A DNA stretch of 64,000 bases from Mastigias papua (GCA_964019165.1 OZ025271.1:13247759-13311758), one strand, 5' to 3'; shown: positions 1 through 13,264, counted from the first letter of the stretch. Notes: generated by a model not told the origin, from the sequence alone. Numbers and translations: made by a program.

Positions 1-755
1 ATGATGTCACCTTCTCTTGATCCTATGCGAGCTTTTTGGATTCTTGCTCCTCAAAAATGCAGACCATGCAGCTTTGATGGGGGCACAGAGTTAGTCTTTC
101 CAAGGCTAATCTGTAACCTTTTGAACTGGGGATAGGGGAGCACGCGTTTAGCGGGCTTTCAGTATTAAGCTTTTAAAATCTAATGACCAGTAGCGACAGG
201 TAGCAACAGGTGGCAACCCTATGGAAATCAGGCTTAAAGAAGCTAATGACAATTCTCAAATGCATATAATTGATTTCATCTGATGCTTCTACAGATCTGC
301 CATGATGGAGCATATGTTTACAGAGTGCTTTTCCCTAATACCTAACTAGCCTGGCCCTAACATTTTGCCCTGAGGTGTTAGTCTCATGCCTTCACTCCTC
401 CCCCCCCCCTCACTACCATTGGCACCATCAGTTTCATCACTGCCCAACTGTCAGGTTCAGCTGCCTACACGCCACAGTTTACGACACTATCAATTTTCTT
501 AACAAGAATCAATTTACCAACCCCCTCTACCCTGTGCATAGGTTTTCTTGAATCACAGTCTCATTTACATGGTAAAGGAAGCGAGAAAACCAATCACAGG
601 AATTTATGATACTCTTTAAAATACCGGAACAGAACCGACAATCATTTATCCAAGTGAGTTGTACAAAATTTATTTACAGCCCTATAGTTTCTTACAATGA
701 GTTTCTTATAGACAATAATTTGTGTAATTTGAAAAATGATGATATAGACAGACTA

Positions 756-756
<1 letters not shown>
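1..756. other. No gene seen
   Basis: I see no convincing exon, RNA gene or transposon end here. Only short C-rich runs near 400 and ordinary AT-rich sequence are visible. Confidence 0.5.
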
Positions 757-815
<59 letters not shown>

Positions 816-894
816 CATTGATCAATCAATCACTTAATAAATCTATTAAATGATCAAGCAATCATGAATCAATCAATCAATCAATCAATCAATC
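757..894. repeat. (ATCA)n microsatellite, two blocks
   Basis: A 4-bp repeat runs from about 757 to 831. After a short interruption it resumes from about 867 to 894. The open frame across it is only the repeat read as INQS over and over, so it is not coding. Confidence 0.95.
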
Positions 895-1255
895 GATTTT
901 CAGTAAATCAACTAACTAATCACTCAAAAACTTAAGCACCATCACCACCATCACTATTGTGAAAGTGTCATACTGGTGATGGATGCTGAAATGGGTACGA
1001 AATGTCTACATCACAAATATGTTACCGGATAGTTTTCATTAAGTCATCACTGCTCTTTTTCCATCATTTGTTTCCTAAAAGGTTGTCATACAACTGTGTT
1101 CCCCAGTCAAGTTGTCCTAATCACGGTCATCATCGTTATCAGTCTTTAAACAGTCGTATCAAACAACAACTTCGATCAACTCACCACTGTTTGTCTATTA
1201 ATCAGGAGTTTCACGCCACATTGCACTATCTATAAGAATAAATAAACAGGTAACT

Positions 1256-1700
1256 TCTTTGACATTCACAAACAATACATCAGCGCCATTATGATGGCGA
1301 TTAGAGCCAAGGCTACTTTTCAGTTCAATTTCATTTTCACGCAATGAAGAGATACATTTGCTTGGCCCCCACATAAAAAATTGATGTAGCTCTGTCTGTT
1401 GGAACTACATCAACATCCACCATAAAACAGCTTTCCCAAAACAAAATAGATCACACACTGCCAGTACTGAATGGAATAAGCGCAACATATTGTTAAAACG
1501 CAACATATTGTTGTCTGATATATTTTAAACGATACTCAAGGGAAAGAAGAGTGCTGAAAACCAAAAAAACATTTCTTGAAGTTCAGTACAGAACGAAAAA
1601 TGGCACCATGCTTTAGGCATACTGGAAAGCTTTTCTCGTCAGGCACTTGTTCAGTCTGTAATCTCATGAATTCCTAGCTCAACTTCTAAAATCCGACTAT
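1256..1700. repeat. Dispersed repeat C, 3' part, copy 1
   Basis: The piece near 1275-1325 (GCGCCATTATGATGGCGATT, then a block reading 'gagccaaggctactttt') recurs near 8145-8195. The piece near 1395-1585 (CATCAACATCCACCATAAAA ... CTCAAGGGAAAGA ... TTTCTTGAA) recurs near 5445-5620. The shared order suggests one longer unclassified repeat. I see no terminal repeats and no protein motif. Confidence 0.6.
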
Positions 1701-2477
1701 ATCTGGCTTTGCTTAGAAAGCGACAAATAAAGCGGAGATATAACATCTTACTCCCATTTCCATAATAAACAGCAGTGACTCATGAAAGTGGTTGGGATTG
1801 TGCTGCATTTTGTAGTATTATCAAATTTTGGTGCAAAATCCGTAGCATTTAATATCTTTAATTTATTTGTGAATCATCTATCGCAATCATTGAGGAAAAA
1901 GATTGAGGTGACCAATTTTTCTATTAGGCAAACATTTTTAGAGTAGCAAAGTACTGCTTTAGTATCAGCGTGGCTGCTTCTTTCGGTTTACTAAAGCTTA
2001 AATGTTTCCTTTGCTTAAAAGAGAAAAAAGAGTAAAAAGCATTTTTCAAGAGAAATTTCGAGAGGTCACTTTTTGAGTGGTGAATTTGCTGTTTTAGACT
2101 ATTGTTCCTTTTCTTTCACGTTCGCATTCGTTTTCACAAAAATGTGATAAGGTTAGGTTTCTTAGATTAGGCATGATTTAATTTTTTGCGAACTTTGAAA
2201 ATAGCGAGATAAACAAATGATTCAAATATATAGAAAAAGTATTGATGACTTAACAGTAAGCACGATAAGGAGGGAGAACATCCAAAAACATAATAAATCG
2301 TACAAGGGAGGGAGTTTAAAATTGAGTAGTATTGACCGTACATCTAGTTGAATGGTCCCTGAGAATTTTACACATGCAATCAACTAACCAAAGTCACAAG
2401 CAAATTCTGACAACGTTGTTAAAAACCACCAGCAATCCTTGCTTCACTTGTAGATCAGCCGAATGCCATACAAACTG
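1700..2477. other. No gene seen
   Basis: AT-rich sequence without a convincing exon. A stretch near 2370-2455 (CAAATTCTGACAACGTTG and following) resembles the region near 13350-13420, so part of it may be another decayed fragment of dispersed repeat C. Confidence 0.4.
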
Positions 2478-2959
2478 TACCGTAAATCATTGACTAAGCC
2501 CCTACCTCCAAATAAGCCCCCCTCGAATAAGCCCCTATCTAAAAAGTCATCTTTGCAAATAAGCGCCCCCCTCGAATAAGTCCCCATGGGGGCTTATTCG
2601 TGGGAAGCATAATTATAGAATAATATCATATTTCAAGAAGTCCTCACAAGACAATAGCTGTACATTATTACTTCCTTTGAATGGAGGCATAAAAGCAAAG
2701 AGACACGCGATTTTCGTGATAATAGAAATATTACAATGTTTGTTAAATCTTCACACAACACTCTGTAACTCTTTTAACGATATCAGCGTCTCTAAGTAGA
2801 AACTCAAAATTTAGTTCATTGAAAAATTATATCGTCTGTTATGTCAACCCTTGAGGAAAATGCTAGGCTGTGAAAAAGCCCCTCCCCTTGAAAAAGCCTG
2901 CACTCAAAAACTCAATTTTGGAATTAAGCCCCAGGGGGTTTATTCGAGGATTTACAGTA
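2478..2959. mobile_element. MITE with TACCGTAAAT ends, copy 1
   Basis: The left end reads TACCGTAAATCATTGACTAA followed by GCCCC. The right end, read on the other strand, begins TACTGTAAATCCTCGAATAA. Both ends are rich in 'aataagcccc' motifs. The element is 482 bp and starts and ends in TA, as expected for a TA target site. A second copy of nearly equal length (484 bp) lies at 46848-47331. There is no transposase, so it is non-autonomous. The superfamily (Tc1/mariner-like from the TA) is an inference. Confidence 0.72.
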
Positions 2960-3880
2960 TGAAAATAAAATCCGGTGCTGGTAGGCAGTGTCTTAAATTT
3001 TCAGGCCATTTTACTGCCAAAAGTTTCTTACATCTTTCCTAAATTTCTTAGGTAATGAACTTTCTTTGTGAAGCCCAAGGAGAGCAGAGATTTCTGCCTC
3101 CTCTCCATCACGCTTTTGGCAAAAGAACATACATGTACTTCATGAAGAGGGCATTGCTTGCATATTCAAATTCGAGGCTAACAGGAATAGACAGCCTATT
3201 GAACCTTCCTGTCTTGTCAACTGTAATCGATTTTCAATTGTAAAATAGAGCCCTAACACAGTGATTTAAGAATTTTGTTTTCCTAGAATGACCAACTCCA
3301 TTGAGATTACAGGAGGAAAATCATCCCCACAAAGTGGGACAAATCTGGATATATTGGCGCCAAAAATTTAGTTTAACTTAAAGTTTAAGTGTATTGTCAA
3401 ATTTATGCATTCTTTATGTCGCGTGATTAATATACTTGCGTACTCTCTCAGACTTTGACCAAGCTTGCAGGGATGTTTCGATTACGCGTGTATGGACAAA
3501 AAATGCCTCGCCTTGCTGGGATCCCGGTTAAACAACGGTGAGATCCTGCCTCTGAAAATTGCCCCCCCCTGGCCGAGACGACATTAAGACCTCATATAAT
3601 TGCAAACTGTTTTCAACAAGAGCTTCACCAGAACAAATGGATCCCGGTACAACGTTCTGTCCTGGCAAAACGGGACAATGTTCTCCATATAATCAGGCCT
3701 TTAGCACAGTATTGCAATATACAATGAAGTTCAATTTCAAGACTGTTTTGACTGTCAACTTGGAAGATTCAAACTGAAAATTATAAAAGTTTCTTAGCTC
3801 TTTTCAGTTTGGGTGGGTAGGGTTGTTTCTTAACTTTCCAATAATTGAGCCTACCGTATCTCATAACTTGTTTCTTATAA
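2960..3880. other. No gene seen
   Basis: Open frames here are short and unrecognised, with no convincing splice sites. Confidence 0.4.
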
Positions 3881-3884
3881 AACA

Positions 3885-4275
3885 AAATGGCCTGTACTCC
3901 ATGTAGTTTCTCAAATACATGCAAAAAATATACTTTTCCGATAAGAACAATTGCAAAAACAGTTGAACCTAAACTTATTGAAGAACTTAGAAAATTAAAT
4001 TATCTTATGGCTATGAAACAAGACTGTACCTTTTCCATGCAGATGGGTTCAAAACATCCACGGGTCTGAATGAGCCATTGAATATGAGTTGAAAAGAATT
4101 GTATGATTTCAAACACAAAAGTGAATTATTTCTCAGTACAACTTCTACTCAAAGTGGCCAAGAGAAATGTCACCCACTAAGAGCGTCACCAAATGCTATT
4201 GTGACGACAATGGCTTTATATACGCAATCTCACAATTTCTACTGGTTTCGTCGATTGCAACTGCTCATTGCACTA
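3885..4275. repeat. Dispersed repeat C, 5' part, copy 1
   Basis: This segment (CATGTAGTTTCTCAAATAC ... AGTTGAAAAGAAT ... CTCAAAGTGGCCAAGAGAAA ... GCGTCACCAAATGC) aligns in order with 7475-7835, and its first half aligns with 13455-13650. Similarity is patchy, so the copies are old. No family is recognised. Confidence 0.65.
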
Positions 4276-4734
4276 AGGCCAGTCAAAAACTGCCTGCGCT
4301 TACAAGAATATCCCCTTTAATGCATTCAAAAAGCTTGTAAATGTAATGAACGCCTTCAAAACTTAACAGTAAAGCTACTGTCCTCTCATATGAATGTTCC
4401 ATAGCCGCAAACATGATCAAAAGGATAAACAGACTACATGAAAAGGCTCTTTGGCTTACATGTAAATATAGGGTGTCAACTTCCCAACAACTGCTGATTA
4501 AAAATAAATCTGTAAAGTGATGTAATCTGTAATCCGTAATCATTAAAAAACACCCCTGATATTCAAAAGTTTAAGAAGGAAATAATCTCATAGAGATTAA
4601 ACTCATGGGATCGCAGATTTTATAAGATTTTTATTGATACCTTAGTATTTTTGTGGCTTCTGTGGATAGTTGGTTTTAATTAGTTTGTAAATTAGCTATG
4701 TATATATTAGCTAACTTAAACTAAAGTATTTATT

Positions 4735-4978
<244 letters not shown>

Positions 4979-4980
4979 AT

Positions 4981-5640
4981 TAACAGACAAAGACTCAAGT
5001 GAAGATGAAGGTATATCATTCTATTGGTTGATAGAAATCTCTCCATTACTTCATGTACTACATTTCCTATTTAATAAAATACATCTAAATTTTAAAGTTC
5101 ACTATTGCGCAATCAAGTGTTTCCTGAAACTAAATGTTTTTCTTTGACAAAATTAATCTGGGTTGCCACTTCTATTTGGAAAAAATTGTCTGAGTTTTCC
5201 TGATTTTCTCTGACAAAACTTTAAATTGGGGCGTTTTGATTTCCTTCTCTAGATATGTTGTGAGGTAGAGCCTTGGACCTATTCTTGCCGTTCCAGGTTC
5301 TTGGCTTCATAAAACACAAAACTGCTCTTGCTCTCTCCATTTTCTAAGAGAGTAAAAGTTATTGAGGGTAAAGGATGTGATTATGCGCTTGTGCTAAACA
5401 ACTGTGAGGCACAAACATTCATCTAATGCTGCTCTTTTGGTAGGGACTGCGCCAACATCTACCATAAAACTACTTCCCCCAACGTAGATCACTCACTGCT
5501 AAAAATAATCTCAATAAGCCATATAAAATCATGTGTAGCATATTTTTATCTGCTTTATCTTGAACAACACTCAAGGGAAAGAGCGTTGAAAATAAGAAAA
5601 AAAACAAACACTTCTTGAATTTCTAGCTCAACTCCAAACA
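4981..5640. repeat. Dispersed repeat C, middle and 3' parts, copy 2
   Basis: 4985-5150 (GACAAAGACTCAAGTGAAGA ... CGCAATCAAGTGTTTCCTG) matches 7858-7950. 5445-5620 matches the block at 1395-1585. With the 5' part at 3885-4275 this suggests a repeat unit of roughly 1-1.5 kb. No reading frame or terminal repeat identifies it. Confidence 0.55.
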
Positions 5641-5986
5641 TATGAGTGTCTGAATATTGTGAATAACACAATGTTATCATCTAAACTTCACAAGCTAAAT
5701 TTCATATAAGCAAAGTGATAATCAGTGGAATTAGGAGTTGTAAAAATATGCCAAATTGATTGGACCAAATATTAATAAGCTTCAGTACAGCATTTACACC
5801 ATCCAGAAGCCTGCTTTTATGACCACTGAAAGAATCGCAAAGTTATCTATCGTACTATCATTTTCATCGTATTTGGGCAACATTCTGTGCAAAATCAGTA
5901 TCTCCATATCACAAGAAAAGAACGAAATTCGTGATCAAGCTGATCTTTCCAAGGTCTGTAAAGGCAGCAGGATATGAAAGAAACGA

Positions 5987-6119
5987 GCAGTGACAGTTCG
6001 AGAAAATAACAGACCCGTGTGGGATTCGAACTCGCGACCCCTGACTGTGTACGTCAAGTTCTCTACCAACTGAGCTATTGGGCCAAGCTTCCAAATCGTT
6101 GCTCAAGGGTAGGTCATTG
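5987..6119 (-). mobile_element. tRNA-derived SINE, copy 1
   Basis: On the minus strand a tRNA-like body (6012-6084) has an A box reading TAGCTCAGTTGG and a B box reading GTTCGAATCC. Bases outside the body also match the copy at 44360-44485: the upstream leader containing GACCTACCCTTGAGCAACG and the downstream GTTATTTTCTCG. Shared flanks show that this is a repeat family, not two independent tRNA genes. The acceptor stem has mismatches. The anticodon position reads ACA in both copies. Confidence 0.8.
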
Positions 6120-7470
6120 ACATTGTCCGTACTGTTTTCCTCATAAGACGTGTTCTGGTTGGGATCTACTCAAAACAGTCGACAAAGAGACTTTCAATTG
6201 TTGCGAAGAGGAATTTATAAACCTTGCCACTTTGTGACTAGACTTTATGCGAGCTGTAAAAGGGACAGATAAACAACAACTAAGTGGAAACTCTCTGATT
6301 AATGCAGGCAGTGATGTAGTCATGAAGGGGAGGGGGAATCAAGAATTCTGCATGTCCACCATATGTCCCTCGTTATCTGTCTAGGATGTTGTAAAACTAA
6401 TGAGGCAGAGGGGTTTAAACAAATTGCTATGTTTAGTGATGCGGTATGGCTGACATAGACAATGCCCAACACATAAACATCTCATTAATAACTCAATGTT
6501 TATGAAGATTATGAAATGGAAGAGAGAAGATGTAATGAGCTTTTTTGCTCATATTTGCCCTTGTTGTTGAAGAAAGTAATGTAGAAACCCCCTATCTCAA
6601 CCTTCATACGATTATCTGGGTCGATGCAACTCTTCCTGCGACAATAGAATCTTGCGAAAGGTGTCAAAAGAAAATTGTAAGTGGTAATAGTTAGTTACGA
6701 GCTAAAACAAATTAAGAGCAGCAATATGAATGACAATTTTAATGTAATCAGCAGTAACGAAGACATTTCCTTCTCCACTGAGCTGCGAATTTTGAAACAC
6801 CAGCTTGCAATTGACCAAAAATATTGTTTATATGTTGTTGTGTTTGATGTCTAATGACGAATATAAAAGTGGTTTCTCTTTTTTTCTTTGGTGCGAATTA
6901 ACATTATAGAGTGCTAGTGTGAAAACAAGTATGAAATTCTGTTCCATTTACCAAAAAAGGCATGTAATTGTTTTTCCAAGAGTCTGAAAGAGGTCGTCCA
7001 CAACAATTCTCCGGCCTATACCCAAGGTACCCTTAAGTCAACAGGAACCGCCACTGAATGCTAGAATGAAACTAAGAAACACAACTTCTCAACACCTCGT
7101 TGTTTGAAACATAGCCATAAAGGTACACAAGAAGCCCATGTACGATGGTATGGACTTTGGCTATCTATTCAACATTGGCCTAGCATTTAACTCTTTATTA
7201 CAGACACGCCTGATCTTTCCCCATCTTATTCAAAAGTGCAAATGATAATTGATCAAAGTGTGTCTTTAACCGCCGTTTTGTCCTTTCCTTATTCATCGCC
7301 TGACATGAATGTGAGAGGTCAGAATAGGTGCGATAAAGACAGACTCAAAACCTATGTGATTTACTGCATACGTAATTTATGGATGACCATGAAGCAAATT
7401 TTCATAAATGTCTTAATCAACATCAGTATTTCTTGTTTTTTTTGACAAATGTAGCCAAGCCAAACGTCTT
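6120..7470. other. No gene seen
   Basis: AT-rich, with no exon supported by splice sites or recognisable protein sequence. Confidence 0.4.
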
Positions 7471-7474
7471 AAAA

Positions 7475-8200
7475 ATTGCATACTGTATGTAGTTTGTCAA
7501 ATACGTACAAAAAATTACTCATGAAATAAAAGGAATTCTAAGAACATTTGAGCCTGAAATTATTAAAAAATCAAGAACCACGAGCCGCAGCAAAAATCAC
7601 CTGGCTATTATAAAGTAGGGTTATAGGTTTACAATGCAGCTGTGTCCAACAAACCCATTGATCTGAATGGGTTGAAAAGAATATTATGATTACATATACA
7701 GAACTAAACTATGTCTCATTAGAGGTTCCACTCAAATGGGCCAAAAGAAATGTGACAAAGTACAAGCGTCTCCAAATGCCATTGTGAATGCCAATGGCCT
7801 TACATATACACTCTCACTTTTTCTACAGCTTTCATTGATTTTAGATATTCTTGGAAAGACAAAGATCCAAATGAAGATGAACATATATCCTTCTTTTCAA
7901 GTCTACAAATGCGCAACCCAGTGTCTCCTAAAACTCAATGTATTTCTTTGACAACAGTACTGCCCATGCAAATCTACAGAGGCTACATGAATTAACGGCT
8001 GTAAATACCGAATTTCGGGAAATATCAATGGATTAAAGTAGCACTTCTTGAAAAATCCGCGTTCAGTTCTTCCATGGATATTTTTGGAAACTACAGTTAA
8101 TAGCACAAACTCCAATAAGCCTTCTCATTTACCAAATTAAAACACATTAGCGCCATTATGATAGGAATTAGAGCCTAGGCTACTTTTTCCCGCCCTTTTC
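7475..8200. repeat. Dispersed repeat C, copy 3
   Basis: This copy has the segments in order: the 'tgtagtttgtcaaatac' block at 7490, CTCAAATGGGCCAAAAGAAA near 7731, GACAAAGATCCAAATGAAGA near 7859, then the GCGCCATTATGAT block near 8150. It is the best guide to the order of the broken copies at 1256-1700 and 3885-5640. Confidence 0.6.
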
Positions 8201-8917
8201 TCACACCAAATCACGCAATCAAGGCAAATCTTCAACAGTTGCGAGTCTGCTTTTGAGATACGCAGTTGTCGTGAAAGCGCGCATTGGAAATACTTACATA
8301 AAAATGACTATTTACTATGAACTTCGGATGAAAATTAACTGCAATAAATTTGCAGGTGGTATATGGCACAAATTGGCGACATTTGTGATTTCATTCGCGT
8401 ACAGAACGTGCATTTGCGGACGTTAACTCCAAGTAGACATGGCGCGGGGAAGTGAACAAATGGAACTTATCAAGAAGTAATAGAAGTAAAATTTCCAATG
8501 GAAATTTGAATGAAACGAAACAATTTTGTCATGTAGATATTGACTTTTGGCAGAGGACTTAGAGAAAGGGATATTTGCATTTGAGGATAAAGGAATTACT
8601 TGCTTAAATGGAAGGACTTTGCTACAATGAATTCTAAGTAATGGAGCGTTATGCGTGGACAATTTTGCGTTTGTTGTATTACGGACTTTCTATAGCTTAA
8701 AAACATTTACACATATTGCAAATGAGGACAATTTTATTGCTGAAACGAATATTGTATTGTTTTTTGCATATTTGGAAAAAATTGATATCGCAAAATTTAT
8801 TTGCATTGTATTCAATATGGATTTATTATTGCTGTTTAATCATATTGGATATATTCAAATATACAAAGCATATCAAGGAGATGTAAGTTTTGAATTAATA
8901 TTGCTTTCTTGCATAAC
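8200..8917. other. No gene seen
   Basis: Short open frames on both strands are unrecognised and biased by AT-rich composition. Confidence 0.4.
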
Positions 8918-8925
8918 ATGTAGAC

Positions 8926-9075
8926 CAGGGATGTAGGAACCGGGGGCCAGAGGGACCATGGCCCCTACTTTTTAGCAAACTATGCCAAAGTGCTACTTTG
9001 AAGCCCAAAATGGGTTTGGTAATGAGCCCTGTTAGCACTTGCCCCCCCACTCCTTAGATGCTTCCTACGTCCCTG
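8926..9075. mobile_element. hAT-like MITE, 150 bp
   Basis: The left end CAGGGATGTAGGAACC and the right end ...TTCCTACGTCCCTG are inverted repeats. The flanking 8-mers ATGTAGAC (8918-8925) and CTGTAGAC (9076-9083) agree at seven of eight bases. CAGGG ends and an 8-bp target duplication are typical of hAT elements. There is no coding capacity. Confidence 0.8.
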
Positions 9076-9098
9076 CTGTAGACTTAGACTGTAGAGGA

Positions 9099-9360
9099 GC
9101 AAAGTGATGACGTCACACACATCTGTTTTAAGAATTTCCACAGTTTGACCATATTGAGTAATTGGCTTGGTTCATAGCATTAAGAACAAGGCTGGAAATA
9201 GGAATAGATCATGTAAACTAACATGGCAATGAACTGCCAAAATATCCATTGAAATGTATGAAATACAAGTCATTTCAGACTACTTTACAATACTTCATTT
9301 GAAAAGGGGGTCAAAATTACCAATTATCCAAATATGGTCATCTGTGATGTCACACTTTAC
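9099..9360. mobile_element. Possible MITE with CAAAGTG ends
   Basis: The left end GCAAAGTGATGACGTCACAC and the right end TGTGATGTCACACTTTAC are imperfect inverted repeats. I see no clear target duplication, so the boundaries are provisional. It lies 24 bp from the hAT-like MITE. Confidence 0.45.
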
Positions 9361-10205
9361 TATTCTAATTGCCAATAGTTGAAAAGTGGGTACTTCCCCC
9401 TGAGTACCCCCACCACTAGAACCATTTCTACTTCCTTACTATACATCTTCCTATTGTTTATTTTTCACCCTTAACAACCACCACATTCCCAACACAAACT
9501 CTCTTCATACATTACATCAAAAGTCAAACTTAAATCTTATTGATTTAAAGCTGTACAACACTTCCTAACTACTAAATAACTGTTGTCATTTGAAAACTAG
9601 GAAATCTCAAAGCAACTCTTTCTAAATCCATAATCTCCCATTTTGAGATCTAATTTGATACAAGCAAAATCCCTAGATTTATATGTATATTCCAGAAAAA
9701 CAACCTGTTGCATGTAAAATGTTGGTTGTTTGATGTAAAAATATTTTAATCTATTCAAAACAGCAGGTATTATATTGGAAAATTGATAAATATAGTCATT
9801 AAGACTATTGTCTAACTTATATACATTGATAAAATAGCCCTTCAGATTTTGTTGAAAGATCACTTGATTGTTGGATATAAATATTGTCCAAATTCAAAAA
9901 CCAAAATCACCTTATAATTCTTGTCCTGTTATAAGTTCCACTTTTTCAATAATCCACTTACTTAAAATCAAACAACACATGAAATCCAAACAATTGAATG
10001 CAAAAGTTGTCATTTTCTAATAAACCATTTAAATGTTTAACAAACATAATATCAAACTGCATTTCTCTTCTCTGAAATATGTGAATTGCAATGTTAATAA
10101 AATTATCAAATTACTAATTATCACATATATAATATACAATTTGCATTTAAATTGTTAAAAATCGTAATTTATGAATTAGTAAATAACAAATAATTAATTA
10201 ATAAA
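9361..10205. other. Very AT-rich spacer, 3' side of the NLR gene
   Basis: If the donor at 10214 is used, a last NLR exon on the minus strand could lie here or further 3'. The open frame at 9597-9863 looks like AT-biased noise, and I could not pick a convincing acceptor. Confidence 0.35.
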
Positions 10206-12274
10206 TCATCTTACCCTCCTTTCCATGTCAGGATTTATTCTAGTAGTGCAACTCCATATGTCCAATCTGTTGATCTTTAAATCTCCCTTCCTTCGCCTTT
10301 CTTCCATCATCTCCACCATCCTCTCCCACCATTCAATCTTAATGTCCAGTTTTATTAACTCAAACCATTCGCATGACATCCCCCAATCGCACGCATTCTC
10401 AAAACTCTCCTTTGTCTTCATTTGACATTCCATTATGCTCAACAGTTTCAATTGCCGATCATTAGAATACCTGTCATTCACTTCATCATCCATGAACACG
10501 CATCCCACTATGTGTACCATTCCACAATACCCACTCCGCTCTCCTCCTTTGAACTTCTTTTGAATGGCATTCACAGTTGTTGTCATTCCGCGTAACTCGA
10601 TGCCACCAACACCAATGCGAAAACGCTCCTTCACAGTCACTATGTCCAAGTGTTCAATCTCATTCACATCGATCTGCCCAAACTCAACATTTGCGAATGC
10701 CATTCGAATATCGTCTTCCTTCCATCCGCAACTTTCCAAGTGGCTACAAATCAGACACATATTGTGTGTTGTTACTTCATATGACTCAAACCAATCACCA
10801 TGGCATTTTCTAATAATTGACTTAATAAACTCCTTATCATTAAAATTCTTATTTAAAAAAAAAGTAATAATTTCAAATGATCTACTTAATTTAGTATCAT
10901 CATCCAACCCACATTTGTTTAATAGTTTAAGTACATCTCGTAATAAGTGTTTCTCATTTACTTCATGTTCCAATCCTATAACATTCTTTATCATTTCTTT
11001 TATTATTCCTTCATATGAAAATCCTGACAATAAACGACATACAAATGAGACAACTTCAATAAACCCTTTTTTCAAATTGTCTTTTACAAGTTTCATCCGA
11101 TTTCTTTTGCCCTTTTTACATATGTAAATGGCTGAGAGAAATTCCATCAGTGATAAATGTTTAAATTGATACTTATCTGTAATATTGTCTGACACATCAA
11201 CAAATAGGCTTTCAACAAATTCCTTGTCCTTTCCAATGTCACCAAGCAGTAGTTTAATACTTCCTTCAAAAATTATTTTGTTCTTTGTTAGTAAATTGTG
11301 GCAAACTTTACTTAGTGTTGATAATGTTTTTGAGAAGTCTCTGAAAACTTCTGGAGCCTTTCTACTTGAACCATCTTTGTCAGCATGTTGTTTCAGCAAT
11401 AGATAAACAGTCCAACAATATAATTCAGTGCTGTTCAAAACAGCTTCTCCTTTGCTTAAAATGGCCACACAGCAAAGCGTATTCAGAAACTGTGGCACAT
11501 GCATGATGGGGAGAAAACCTTTTGATGACCTTCTTGCCTTATTTATTCTTTTTTTGTGATCTTCACGGGATGAGAATTTGTCAACATATTCATCAATTTG
11601 ATCCTCACTTAGTCCATTAATTTCCACTTTAGACAAGCAACCCATGTTATCATGACCAGTTACTTTGTCTTCGATGTGGGGTCTCCCAGTTAGTATAACT
11701 TTAGACATGGGATAAATCTTACGGCTCAGAAGTTGCCCAATGATTGAATCTTTTTTAGTTATGTCATAGAGTTCATCAAGGCCATCTACTATAACCAAGA
11801 CCCCTTCTCCATTTCCCAAATTGTAATCAACTTTACTTTTAATAAATTTACCAAGGATTTCATGCTTCTTCAGTTCAGCCCCTTCATGGTCCTTGAAGTA
11901 ATTCAAGTCTCTACATTCAAACATGACACACATGTTAAAGTTTTGATAAATGTCACCGTTTGCCCACGCATAAGTCAACTGTTTGGCAAGAACTGATTTT
12001 CCCATCCCCGCAATGCCGCGAATAAAAGTTACACGGCATTTCTCATCAATCAAGTTAGATTTATCAATAGCATCACCTGCGGCAGCTTTAAGATTGTCCA
12101 AATACCGCTTTGCTTCATCTCTGAAATCACTTCTGGATGCTGAGCAACGACCTATTTTCAAATTTACGGCAAAGTCAGAGACATCTACTTCTTTCAGCAC
12201 TATTCTGTTGTTTTCGTCGACCTTGTGAATTTTATGTGTCTTATGAAGTTCTTTGTAAGTCTCTTTCAGTTTAT
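10206..12274 (-). CDS. NACHT-domain exon of an NLR-type protein
   Basis: This large exon encodes a STAND-class NACHT ATPase. Counting residues from the V codon at 12200, the Walker A loop GIAGMGKSVL is at about 62-71, the Walker B/acidic stretch LVIVDGLDEL at about 135-144, and the sensor ILTGRP at about 169-174. A helical region follows, then a C-terminal part with weak leucine-rich-repeat character. I start the exon at 12274, after the acceptor CTTGTAG, which adds about 25 in-frame residues before that V codon and gives phase 1. At the 3' end AGGAGG|GTAAGA offers a donor (exon end 10215, phase 0). Otherwise translation stops at 10208-10206. NACHT proteins are NTP-driven oligomerising switches, usually immune sensors in animals. 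The exons at 16048-16557 and 18666-19262 lie upstream in the same gene by strand, order and phase. No frameshift is seen. Confidence 0.9.
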
Positions 12275-13264
12275 CTACAAGATAAATACAGCTTAAGTAA
12301 TATGTCAGCGCATAAAAATTAAATTAATAGAGTGTCTGAAATTGACAGAAAAAGAGAGACAATAGAAGGAAAGGAAAATAATTCAGTATGGAAGTTTCTT
12401 TGACTCTCTCTGCTTATGGACATTGGGCAAATAACTCTGGGTCAAACAACAGAACATTCATCCTATTAAAGTTAAGAAAGGTACACATTTTTGTTTATAA
12501 ACCATCAGATTTCTCGCTACCAGCCCGGCAATGCTTAGCAAAGTTGACAAAATCGCCCGAAAAACATTTAACTGTTTCTTATTTGTAACACACAGTTTCC
12601 TTTGGCAAAAGAACCCTCAGATCCTTTAATTTTTTATCTCTAGTTTTTCTACAACTCAACGCTGTAAATTCTGCGGAGTCTAGATCAGTCCTCCAAGTCA
12701 TTCATGTCATCCATTTTGGAGCCTAGTCAAAGAAGGCGGAGCCTTTAAAATCAGTGCATTCGATAATTGCTTTCCTCAAAAACAGCTCTACGGTTTTTCG
12801 TAAGTTTTGCATGAAGCTGCGTATTGTATGTTTAAAATTTTCCATTCACCCATCAGACTGTTTAGCAATTATTAAAACTTTCCATACTTTGAGGGGCCAT
12901 TGTTTAAATCTTTGATTGTCTGTAAAATACGTGTACCTCGACAGAAAAAGGCTTGTTACATGGATAATGAATTACTTTATCATATTAATTCAACAAACAT
13001 GCCAGTGATGTAATCAAGCAAAACAATTGTTTCAAATGGAATAAGTCATCTGTGTATCATATACAAAAACATTTTATGATTATTTGATTAAAGAACAGGT
13101 TACACATGCAAGAAGCTTTAAATTAAAAGCCATATGAATGCACCATCCGTGATAATAAAATCAAGTTGGTATTTCCAAATATCTCATTTCACGAGTTAAC
13201 GATACCCCGGAAATGAAAGAACATTTACACTCTTCTTGTATAAGAACACAGTCGATAAAAACAT
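12275..13264 (-). other. Intron between the HEPN and NACHT exons, 3' part
   Basis: This is the part of the proposed intron next to the NACHT exon. I see no exon with good splice signals and a recognisable peptide. Confidence 0.45.

Noticed and set aside
5909..6106. Protein reading 'WPNSSVGRELDV...', similar to one at 44316-44537
   Set aside because: This is the tRNA-like body of the SINE translated by accident.
10564..11127. Plus-strand 187-codon frame inside the NACHT exon
   Set aside because: It is the complementary shadow of the NACHT coding sequence.
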